From: Nodosilinea nodulosa PCC 7104
Lineage (GTDB): Bacteria; Cyanobacteriota; Cyanobacteriia; Phormidesmidales; Phormidesmidaceae
Direction: 5' to 3'
Length of the DNA stretch: 64,000 nucleotides
Assembly: GCF_000309385.1 (NCBI RefSeq)
Contig: NZ_JH976538.1
Coordinates: 375,332-439,331, forward strand
Position numbers and translations under genes: made by a program. Positions 1 through 6,723 of this stretch are shown piece after piece (the first letter of the stretch is position 1; every line of letters begins with the position of its first letter). Below the pieces are notes generated by a model. That model was not told the DNA's origin. It saw nothing but the letters and a program-made list of their open reading frames with translations, and ran no database searches.

Positions 1-1
1 A

Positions 2-943
2 ACTCTGACCTCCAGCGGTCAAGACTTTTATGTGCCAACTCCGCTGACCTACTTAGTTGAGAAGGGCAGCACCGCAATTAGTCAGACCCTAGGCTGGCAG
101 GCTCATCCCGACAAACCTCAGCGACTAGGGTGGCGTAACCAGCAGGGGCAGGTGCCGATCGGTAAGTTTGAGGCCAACACCTGGCTGCCGCTCAGCCAGT
201 GGCACAAGCCCAAAACCGTTCAAAAGGCTCCCTGGAATTTTTTGACTCACCTGCACCCCCGGCTGGAGGCTGATCAGCGGCGAGTCGCCGTCCCGCCCCG
301 TACCACTGAGCCAGACGCTGAAAATCTCGACCCCCAGGGCAGTCTGTTTCTCGAAAATTCGGTGCAGGTGCCCGACGATATTTACCTGGTTTATCTCTCT
401 AATCAGTCTCTGGAGTCAGGTTGGTATCGCTTCGGCGGCGAGGGGCATATGGCCGAGGTCACCTGCTTAGAGTTGGACTCAAAAATTCAGCTGCTGCTGT
501 CTGAGCCTGTGGGCACCACCTTTGCGTTGATTACTCCAGCCGTGTGGGGGTCTAACCGGCTTTCGACCCGTTACCCCGCGGCCTGGCAAGACTTAGTCGG
601 AGAAACTACCGAGCAAGCATCAATGCTTACCGGCAAACCTGTTCCCTTTCGTTATCGACTGGGCAACCGCAAAAACGACCAGGGCCAAGATATACATCAA
701 CCCCACCAGCCTAAGCAGCTGTCTCGGGGCCGCTATGCCGTCCCGGCAGGCACGGTCTATCAGCTCAGTACTGAGCAACCCTGCTGGTATGACTGGGAAA
801 CAGATTGGTTTCCTTGCGAAGGCCCCTCGCTCAAGCGCTGGGGCTGCGGTCTGGCCCTGGCGCTGCCCGATGCGATAGCGGTCCCAGCCAGTGAAGCTGA
901 AAGTGAGTTGGCCCAGCCTCCTGAAACAAGAATTGCCAGCTAG
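2..943 (+). CDS. cmr3: Type III-B RAMP protein Cmr3, 5' end cut by window edge
   Basis: The frame is open from base 2, so the GTG at 32 is not the true start; 313 residues of the C-terminal part are present. Cmr3 is a RAMP (repeat-associated mysterious protein) subunit that caps the crRNA 5' handle end of the Cmr effector and contacts Cas10. Visible support is the FYVPTPL segment at the very start, which resembles the PxPxDL motif of Cmr3, and the RFGGEGHMAEV segment about 140 residues in, which resembles the glycine-rich FGGEG signature of that family. The next gene starts 45 bp downstream on the same strand. The N-terminal RAMP fold and probably cas10 lie upstream, outside the window. The family call rests on short motifs and on the neighbours. 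Confidence 0.72.
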   Translation, partial: TLTSSGQDFYVPTPLTYLVEKGSTAISQTLGWQAHPDKPQRLGWRNQQGQVPIGKFEANTWLPLSQWHKPKTVQKAPWNFLTHLHPRLEADQRRVAVPPRTTEPDAENLDPQGSLFLENSVQVPDDIYLVYLSNQSLESGWYRFGGEGHMAEVTCLELDSKIQLLLSEPVGTTFALITPAVWGSNRLSTRYPAAWQDLVGETTEQASMLTGKPVPFRYRLGNRKNDQGQDIHQPHQPKQLSRGRYAVPAGTVYQLSTEQPCWYDWETDWFPCEGPSLKRWGCGLALALPDAIAVPASEAESELAQPPETRIAS

Positions 944-988
944 CCCTTCATCTCTCTTCCCTCTTTTGCCCTATCTCTTCTATTTCCC

Positions 989-2038
989 ATGTATCACAAA
1001 GCCTACGGCATTATCGAAACCCTGGCCCCGCTCCATGTGGGAGCCAGTGCCGGAGAAGAAACCGGCAATCTCAACTTGATCTTTCGCGATCAGTTTACGC
1101 AGACAGGCATTATCCCCGGCAGCTCCATTCGTGGACGCTTTCGCGCCGATATGCGACTGCGACGGCAACAGTATCTGGAGTTTTCCTTGAAGGAAAAAGG
1201 AGTATCGCTACCCCCAGCGACAGAGAGGGAAATCCCAAATCCAGATAGGCCCGACAATCCGTTTCCTCGCCTCAAGTGGTTAGAACAAGAAGCCGCCAAG
1301 CATGACATCAAAGTTCCTCCACAAACTGATGAGAACCACTGGTATGGCCACCACGCTGTTGCCGGTCAGGAAGATGGTGGTACCACCGAAGCCTTCGTGA
1401 AATTTGAATATGCTTCTCTGGTGTGGATTCCAGTATTTTGCCCTGGACAACCTGTAGTTTGGGTAAGCTGTCCTCGTCTGTTGCGCCGCTTCAAGCAAAT
1501 TACTGGCAAATCAGAGGAAATTCCAAGGCCAAAACCAAAGGCCGATGGTCAGCCCAAAACCTATCCGGCAAAATTGAGAGAACATCGAGACCGACTCTTT
1601 TTTAATCTGGGTTTTTTGGATGATTTGGAAATTGTTCAGGATCTGAACCAGTGGGTTCCCAAAGAATCAGAAATCCAGCCTGACAACCTGGTGGTAGTGG
1701 ATGACCAAGATATCAGCATTATCCACGATATGGCTTTGTATCGCCAGACTCGAACCAAGCTGGAAGATGACGTTAAAAAGGTTGAAAACTTTTTTGGCTT
1801 TGAGGCTTTACCTGAAGACAGCATTCTAATCTTTCCTATCGCTATTAAAGATATCGTACCTGAATACGACAAAAGCACTGACACCGCAGAAGATGGCAGC
1901 GATCGCTGGAAACCTTTCAAAAAGCGCACCATGCGGGAGCTTTATTTTGGGGGTTTGGAATCTGTCGGTTGCGGTCACTGCGAAGTCATGCTGGGCGGTG
2001 AATATTTTGGTGACAAATCTAATAATCTAGAAGCATAG
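989..2038 (+). CDS. cmr4: Type III-B backbone RAMP, Cmr4-like
   Basis: A 349-residue RAMP protein. The N-terminus (LHVGASAG, then TGIIPGSSIRGRFRADMR) matches the Cmr4 pattern LHxGxG...PxIPGSSLKG, and the C-terminal GGLESVGCGH is a glycine-rich RAMP loop. Cmr4 forms the helical crRNA-binding backbone and normally cuts target RNA at 6-nt steps with one aspartate in an N-terminal loop. That aspartate (D26 in Pyrococcus Cmr4) appears replaced here: the aligned stretch reads GNLNLIFRDQ, placing Asn at residue 27 or 29. The protein is about 50 residues longer than usual, with a charged insertion around residues 60-110. It may belong to the cyanobacterial III-B variant (III-Bv). The gene lies between the cmr3 and small-subunit genes. 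Confidence 0.72.
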   Translation: MYHKAYGIIETLAPLHVGASAGEETGNLNLIFRDQFTQTGIIPGSSIRGRFRADMRLRRQQYLEFSLKEKGVSLPPATEREIPNPDRPDNPFPRLKWLEQEAAKHDIKVPPQTDENHWYGHHAVAGQEDGGTTEAFVKFEYASLVWIPVFCPGQPVVWVSCPRLLRRFKQITGKSEEIPRPKPKADGQPKTYPAKLREHRDRLFFNLGFLDDLEIVQDLNQWVPKESEIQPDNLVVVDDQDISIIHDMALYRQTRTKLEDDVKKVENFFGFEALPEDSILIFPIAIKDIVPEYDKSTDTAEDGSDRWKPFKKRTMRELYFGGLESVGCGHCEVMLGGEYFGDKSNNLEA

Positions 2039-2056
2039 GAATAGGAGGGTAAGCAT

Positions 2057-2494
2057 ATGGGATGGCAAGCTTACGGGCTAGACAGAGAGGCGCAAAGATT
2101 AGTGATTGATGCTCTTGAAGTAGATCAAAAAGATCAAATTCAAGGCGAAAAATGCTTGCGCGAAGCTTACAAAATGAGGGAGTCCGTCGCCTATGGTCTT
2201 GAACGGTTTTGGGGAGAACATTTACGGCACCTGGATAAAGAGGGAAGAACAACTAAAAAATCTAAGTACTGGAAAGACGTTTGGGACACCCTAGCTAATA
2301 TCCTCGATAAAGCTGATGTTAAACTCCCTGATGACTCCAACCCAAAAGCAATGGCCAAAAAACTTTGGGGAGAAAATCCGGTGGACTCCAGCGGTAAAAC
2401 ATTAACCTTGGAAGACCAAAGGTTAGCTTTAGCAGTACTCACACAGCTCTGTGATTGCTTAGTGTGGTGGACTCAGCGATATAAAACCACTTGA
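2057..2494 (+). CDS. Putative small subunit (Cmr5/Cas11-like) of type III effector
   Basis: A 145-residue protein with no motif I can name with certainty. It is charged and probably largely helical; the C-terminus has the hydrophobic segment LALAVLTQLCDCLVWWTQRYK. It sits between the Cmr4-like and Cmr6-like genes, the position cmr5 has in Cmr operons, and its size suits a Cas11-type subunit that lines the target-RNA groove. A strong ribosome site (AGGAGGG) lies 8 bp before the ATG, and the start is 18 bp after the previous stop, so it is clearly part of the operon. The functional call is by position and size. An unrelated variant-specific subunit is possible. Confidence 0.5.
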   Translation: MGWQAYGLDREAQRLVIDALEVDQKDQIQGEKCLREAYKMRESVAYGLERFWGEHLRHLDKEGRTTKKSKYWKDVWDTLANILDKADVKLPDDSNPKAMAKKLWGENPVDSSGKTLTLEDQRLALAVLTQLCDCLVWWTQRYKTT

Positions 2495-2586
2495 TCCATG
2501 AGGCTATTAAATCAAGCACCGCAAATGTCAGATTAGCTTCATGATTTTTATCCAATGTCATATCAGTCTCAGAGGTAAAAGTTGTT

Positions 2587-4407
2587 ATGCCTAAACCAAA
2601 GAAAACTCTAAAGGATTTAGGTGAAATTGCTCCACAGTTAGGCTTGGAAGTATCTAGACAAGAACCAATTCACGGTAGAAAAATTGAGTTTAAAGGAGAT
2701 CAAGACCCTATGGAGGGTCTGCGAGAACCTCCTATGATGTACAGAGCGCAGGTAAAAGAACGTTGTAACCTTCAATTCGCAGGAGACAAGGGAAAAAATC
2801 CTCACCGCACTCAATGGATGAAAGAGTGGTTACAATCTTCGTCTACTTTGGATCCCAAGTACAAATATGTCTATGAAGAAGGAGGAGATAAAACTAAAAC
2901 CCCGATTTATTCCTTCAAGTTGAAGTTTTCTTGCCGAGTATCTAGTAATTCTGGGCAAGACAGTATTCATCGTCCTGTTTTAGGGAAAGCTGGAATCCCT
3001 TATATTCCAGGTAGTAGCGTCAAAGGCTTGTTTAGGCGTTTACTCTATTCAGAAATCCTACCGCAAGAAGATAAAGATCTGGTTCAACTCTACTGTGGTA
3101 ATGAAGAAGAGCCCGGCAAGCTACGTTTTCATGGGGCGTACCCGATAGGTAATTGGGCTAACCAGATTGTGGATGTGGTTCATCCTCAGCAAGCTCGTCA
3201 GGTGGCAGACAACACACCAGGTAGTGCTTTTGCCTTACTTAGTTTCTTTGAGCCTGAATTTTCCTTTGAGTTTAGCAGCGCTGACGAAGGGATAGACTGG
3301 AAAAAGGTTGAAACTTTGACCAGAGAGGCCCTGCGTTCGGGACTTGGAGGTAAAACCAGTACTGGCTATGGATTTGCAGATGCAGGCAAGCCTGGCTATG
3401 CTGATGCAGAACATCCAAACTACGCGAAAGCACATCACTTCAACCTCCAGGGTGTGGGCGTCAGCTCTCAATTGCTGAATGGCAACTCAGAATTTCGGCC
3501 TAATCTCTTCAAGGCTACTTTGAGAGGCCATCTCAAACGCCTGTTGGGAGGAGTTTGTAATGACATAAATAGAGTCAATCGACAAGTTGATTACTTTATG
3601 GGTAGCACAGAAGGAGAAGGCGCTATCCAACTGTTTTACAAGCTAAGTGCTTGGCAACTTGTTGAGCCTAAAAAAAGAAATGAAAAGCCTTTGAGCCCAG
3701 CAGCTCATACTGTACGAGGAACCCTTCATGTCTCCGCAAGCTCTGAAGCTGATCTTGATTTTCTGACAGAGGTGCTAAGGTTTGCCTACGTTATGGGAGG
3801 CTTTGGCAAATCCTGGCGCAGAGTTTGGCATAAGGATTTCAAGCAGGACTATACAAGATTTCATATTGGGTGTCATTGGACTTCAGAGAAGCCTAAATCG
3901 GAAGAAGGAAAGCAGCTTGTAGATGAAATTCAGCCTGTGACGACTAAGGATGAACTGACTGAGTTTTTGAACGACTTACATCAGCTTTGCCAAAACTGTC
4001 TCAGTCTTGCATCTGCGACTCCCATAATCCAGTGGAGAGAATCGTTCCATCCAGGCAGAGTGGCAGTTTATTGCAGCAGAGAGCTTGTTACCGGGTCGGC
4101 CGCAATTGACCTCTTCCATAACAATGTTTTCAAGACGACTCGCGCGATCGGCGGTAGAGATCCCCATCGAGAGCATCCACAAAAAGTTAGAGCGCCTGGC
4201 TACACTAGTCATGTCTGGCACCGTATGTTACCTATTGGCAAGGATGCTTCTGGGACAGACCAATTCCTTGAAATAGTGACAGTGTTTCACGGCGATAGCG
4301 ATCGCCGTTCATGGATGAGAGAAGGCAGAAATCAGCTAAGACCTTTTTTAGAAGCTCTTGAGGGTTGCTTTATGACTCAAGCTTGGGGAGACCCCGTCAG
4401 GTTTTAG
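2587..4407 (+). CDS. Double-RAMP protein: Cmr6-like half plus second RAMP
   Basis: 606 residues, roughly twice the usual Cmr6. The first half has the RAMP signature IPYIPGSSVKGLFRRLL near residue 135, then FHGAYP and DVVHPQ as in Cmr6, and the glycine loop GLGGKTSTGYGFAD near residue 253. The second half starts near residue 305 with LFKATLRGHLKRLLGG, continues through a GTLHV segment, and ends a second RAMP-like block with GGFGKSWRRVW near residue 404. That half recalls Cmr1 or another Cas7-type RAMP. Cmr6 caps the 3' end of the crRNA filament. No separate cmr1 follows, so this fusion may cover both jobs, which is inference. An AGAGGT ribosome site precedes the ATG. It is the last gene of the operon. 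Confidence 0.68.
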   Translation: MPKPKKTLKDLGEIAPQLGLEVSRQEPIHGRKIEFKGDQDPMEGLREPPMMYRAQVKERCNLQFAGDKGKNPHRTQWMKEWLQSSSTLDPKYKYVYEEGGDKTKTPIYSFKLKFSCRVSSNSGQDSIHRPVLGKAGIPYIPGSSVKGLFRRLLYSEILPQEDKDLVQLYCGNEEEPGKLRFHGAYPIGNWANQIVDVVHPQQARQVADNTPGSAFALLSFFEPEFSFEFSSADEGIDWKKVETLTREALRSGLGGKTSTGYGFADAGKPGYADAEHPNYAKAHHFNLQGVGVSSQLLNGNSEFRPNLFKATLRGHLKRLLGGVCNDINRVNRQVDYFMGSTEGEGAIQLFYKLSAWQLVEPKKRNEKPLSPAAHTVRGTLHVSASSEADLDFLTEVLRFAYVMGGFGKSWRRVWHKDFKQDYTRFHIGCHWTSEKPKSEEGKQLVDEIQPVTTKDELTEFLNDLHQLCQNCLSLASATPIIQWRESFHPGRVAVYCSRELVTGSAAIDLFHNNVFKTTRAIGGRDPHREHPQKVRAPGYTSHVWHRMLPIGKDASGTDQFLEIVTVFHGDSDRRSWMREGRNQLRPFLEALEGCFMTQAWGDPVRF

Positions 4408-4478
4408 GTGCAGACATGTCTGAGATTACGTCCATGCCTACAAGCGTCAGCAAGATCTCTCAAATCAAGACTTAGAGA

Positions 4479-4522
4479 CTTGCGCTGAGACTCAAGTCAG
4501 TATTTTTGAGTCTCAGTGCAAG
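4479..4522 (+). terminator. Inverted repeat after the cmr operon
   Basis: Two 17-base arms (4479-4495 and 4506-4522) with one mismatch enclose a 10-base loop, 71 bp after the last cmr stop. There is no T-run behind it, so a classical intrinsic terminator is not shown. It could be an RNA-stabilising hairpin or a bidirectional stop between the cmr operon and the next gene. Confidence 0.5.
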
Positions 4523-4652
4523 CCACCATAGGCAGCCTGTTTCGCTGCCTATTCAATCGGTGCCGATACGCTGCAAAGGTAATAGCGATTCCGCCTGCCG
4601 ATAGTCATTGCATTAAAATAGGCAAGCAGCTTTCCTGATTGGGGTTTTAGCA

Positions 4653-5228
4653 ATGATCGCTGCCAGCCAAAACCATCCTCTAACTCCCCAGGTGTATTTT
4701 GAGTGGGAAGCTCAACAGCAGTTGCGGTATGAATATTTTGATGGGGAAGTCTTTGCAATGACCGACAGGTCGCTGCCCCATGCCGATATTGCGCTGAATA
4801 TTGCCACTATTCTGCGCTCCCATCTACAATGGGGGTGCAAAGTTAGAAACTCAGATGCGAAAGTAGGTATTACCGACGCTGGACCCTTTGTCTACCCAGA
4901 TGTCAGTGTTACCTGCGATGAGCGCGATCGCACTGCTCAGAAGTTCTCTCGATATCCCTGCTTGATTGTGGAAGTGGTTTCTCCCGACAGCGAGGCCTAT
5001 GACCGAGGCAGAAAATTCGCTCAGTATCGCCGCCTGGAAACCTTAAAAGAGTATGTGTTGGTCGGCTCTAAGACTAAGACTGTAGATGTCTTTCGCCGTT
5101 ATAACGAGGGCACGTGGACGTTCATCCCCTACAGCGAAGGTAATGACCTAGAACTCATTAGCTTAGAAATCACAGTTCCGGTAGACGCAATCTACGAAGA
5201 TGTGGCACCAGAACCAATTGAATTCTGA
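4653..5228 (+). CDS. Uma2 family (DUF820) PD-(D/E)XK-fold protein
   Basis: 191 residues, full length for Uma2. The fold is a restriction-endonuclease-like PD-(D/E)XK core. Visible family marks are the N-terminal LTPQVYFEWE and YEYFDGEVFAM segments, the YPDVSVTC strand carrying the active-site Asp, LIVEVVSPDS with the Glu, and the following KFAQYRR. Uma2 proteins are extremely common in cyanobacteria, and many copies sit in or near mobile or defence regions; their biological role is unsettled. The gene stands alone between the cmr operon and a small gene region. The ATG is preceded only by a weak ribosome site. The family call is firm; any activity is inferred from the fold. Confidence 0.9.
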   Translation: MIAASQNHPLTPQVYFEWEAQQQLRYEYFDGEVFAMTDRSLPHADIALNIATILRSHLQWGCKVRNSDAKVGITDAGPFVYPDVSVTCDERDRTAQKFSRYPCLIVEVVSPDSEAYDRGRKFAQYRRLETLKEYVLVGSKTKTVDVFRRYNEGTWTFIPYSEGNDLELISLEITVPVDAIYEDVAPEPIEF

Positions 5229-5257
5229 TGAGTTCACTTCTACAGCAAATGACCGCA

Positions 5258-5280
5258 AGCCCTACTGTAGCTGTAGGGCT
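5258..5280 (+). terminator. Short hairpin after the Uma2 gene
   Basis: Perfect 8-base arms AGCCCTAC and GTAGGGCT around a 7-base loop, 30 bp after the Uma2 stop. It is placed to end transcription between this gene and the convergent small gene, but no T-run follows. Confidence 0.4.
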
Positions 5281-5367
5281 CAATCAACCCACTAATAGAT
5301 GGCCTTCTTTGACTATGCTAACTGAAGGCCCTTACAGATATCGCGATAAAGGCCTTCCAGGCTGCAC

Positions 5368-5622
5368 TCAATCGACCCACACCCGCTTCATCAGGACTGT
5401 CATCACTTCACCTATCTTCCCTGTTGGCACTGGCGGACACCAGTCATTGGCTTCAGCAAAGCGGCGGCTATGCAAATCACGTATGACGGCTTTCACCCCT
5501 TCAGGAGAACTGGTAACGGTAATACGAACTGTTTCCTGATGTGGCTGCAGCATGAGATCTTCTTGCTCAAGAGGTTGCAGAGCCTGAGACTTTGTTCCAG
5601 GAGCTTGAAAATTGGACATCAT
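5368..5622 (-). CDS. Small conserved cyanobacterial protein, function unknown
   Basis: 84 residues from the ATG at 5622; an upstream in-frame GTG would add three residues. The C-terminal half (VIRDLHSRRFAEANDWCPPVPTGKIGEVMTVLMKRVW) matches my memory of a small soluble cyanobacterial family with a WxPPxPT...GEVMS core, which databases sometimes mislabel as a peptide-transport protein. There are no membrane segments or signal peptide. The gene is divergent from the HTH gene at 5719 and shares with it a spacer containing a long inverted repeat (5626-5681), so it may be controlled by that regulator. Function is unknown. Confidence 0.65.
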   Translation of the reverse strand: MMSNFQAPGTKSQALQPLEQEDLMLQPHQETVRITVTSSPEGVKAVIRDLHSRRFAEANDWCPPVPTGKIGEVMTVLMKRVWVD

Positions 5623-5625
5623 AGT

Positions 5626-5681
5626 GGACACTCATTGGCTTACACAGCTATCATATCTTGCGTGTAAGCCATTAAGTGTCC
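5626..5681. promoter_or_regulatory. 20-base-arm inverted repeat in a divergent promoter region
   Basis: Arms at 5626-5645 and 5662-5681 match at 18 of 20 positions around a 16-base AT-rich centre. The repeat lies between the divergent small gene (5622, minus) and the HTH gene (5719, plus). A dyad of this size is a good candidate operator for the HTH protein. Confidence 0.55.
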
Positions 5682-5718
5682 ATTTACGGAGTTTCTTCCC
5701 TCTGAGATCATTCAGGGC

Positions 5719-5961
5719 ATGGGAAGAGCAGGATATGCCTTGAAAACGGTTCTAGAGACCTATGACATTAGCCAAAATAGGTTGGCAACGCTGCTAGGCG
5801 TTCGCCGCTCAGTGGTTTTTCGGTGGTTCCATGAGCAGCGCGACCCTACAGCTGAGACTGTAGCTGAGATCGTGAAGGCACTCAATTCTGTCAATCCTGA
5901 AGCGGCCCAGAATTTTATTAAGCTCTACCTAGGAGAGTTAACCGATCCTGAGGATTCGTGA
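5719..5961 (+). CDS. Small XRE-type helix-turn-helix regulator
   Basis: 80 residues. The core AYALKTVLETYDISQNRLATLLGVRRSVVFRW-type pattern (seen as residues 5-37) is a typical XRE/Cro HTH: helix 2 NRLATLLGV, turn, recognition helix RSVVFRWFHEQRDP, then TAETVAEIVKALNSV. It is probably a dimeric DNA-binding repressor. The ATG is at 5719. The inverted repeat at 5626-5681 just upstream is a plausible self-operator that would also control the divergent gene. No toxin partner is evident next to it, although its size would suit an antitoxin. The DNA-binding call is strong and the target is inferred. Confidence 0.8.
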   Translation: MGRAGYALKTVLETYDISQNRLATLLGVRRSVVFRWFHEQRDPTAETVAEIVKALNSVNPEAAQNFIKLYLGELTDPEDS

Positions 5962-6158
5962 GACTGGGGCATTCTATTTGCTCAAAGGATCTGCTCACAT
6001 TTCTCTACTGCGGCTATGCATTCCTTCGGGCTTCCATGTCGCACTTTGCGTGGTGATGCGATCGCCACCCTCTCGTAACGATTTTGGAGCCATAAAGGAG
6101 ACTCATGAGAGGCAAGGTGAGTCCCAGAAAAATAATGGTGAGTCTAGAAATATGATGA

Positions 6159-6347
6159 CTACTTTTGAGCGGAGTTTTCCGCTATAGGCTTCTCGCTAAT
6201 TGGTTGATTTTGCTTTGTTAACCAGTCTTTGATGGCGGCTTCTAGCGCATTCGACTGGCTAAGTTCCAGGCGTGCACAGGCCACCTCAAAAGCAATCTTG
6301 AGATCTTGAGGAATGCGCCCTCTGACTTCTCGGATAGTCTTGCCCAT
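6159..6347 (-). CDS. Small ribbon-helix-helix-like protein
   Basis: 62 residues from the ATG at 6347 (an in-frame TTG at 6374 would add nine). The sequence TIREVRGRIPQDLKIAFEVACARLELSQSNALEAAIKDWL fits a basic N-terminal strand followed by two helices, as in Arc/ParG/CopG-like proteins, though I cannot match a named family. It lies on the opposite strand, facing away from the Tn7-like genes, with about 350 bp of non-coding DNA between them. It could belong to the transposon as a regulator or be unrelated host DNA. Confidence 0.45.
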   Translation of the reverse strand: MGKTIREVRGRIPQDLKIAFEVACARLELSQSNALEAAIKDWLTKQNQPISEKPIAENSAQK

Positions 6348-6374
6348 TGAGTTAAACCCGTACTTTATCTCCAA

Positions 6375-6723
6375 AACATCTTACGGTTTCCAAGGTTCAC
6401 ACCGAGCTAGCCTTTGGAAACAACGTTGTCTCCAAGGTTCCGAGTGATTTCCCGTGACGCTAGGTAAACAGTCCTAATGCCCATCACTTGTCGCATTATG
6501 CGATATCCCCTTCTGACGAGTATAAGGCCTATCTCTTGTCGGAGATAAGAGACAAAGTATGTGCAGCGGCAATTCTTCAAAACAAGCATTCGAGCTGTTG
6601 ACCACTTGAGTTCCCAGTCACTCTTACGCTTCTCCATTCTCACTTTGAGCGCGCTTGAGCTATAGCGCTTTTGCGCGTTTGCGTCTACTATGATGTTTGG
6701 ATATTTCTGCTGCACTTGGCAAA
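6375..6723. promoter_or_regulatory. Non-coding leader before tnsAB, possible transposon end
   Basis: No gene is seen here. It contains a 36-bp segment bounded by GTTTCCAA (6386-6393) and TTGGAAAC (6414-6421); CCAAGGTTC repeated at 6390 and 6432; a perfect dyad TCGCAT-T-ATGCGA at 6491-6503; TATCTC/GAGATA arms at 6530-6547; and GACAAAGTATG at 6551-6561. The last differs by one base from the core of the repeats found after tniQ. Tn7-like elements carry TnsB-binding repeats and the tns promoter in this position. The actual terminus could not be fixed. Confidence 0.4.

Noticed and set aside
6386-6421. 36-bp segment with GTTTCCAA/TTGGAAAC ends that looks like a single CRISPR repeat near tnsAB
   Set aside because: Only one copy, no spacer-repeat periodicity and no cas genes in the element; kept only as a dyad in the leader.
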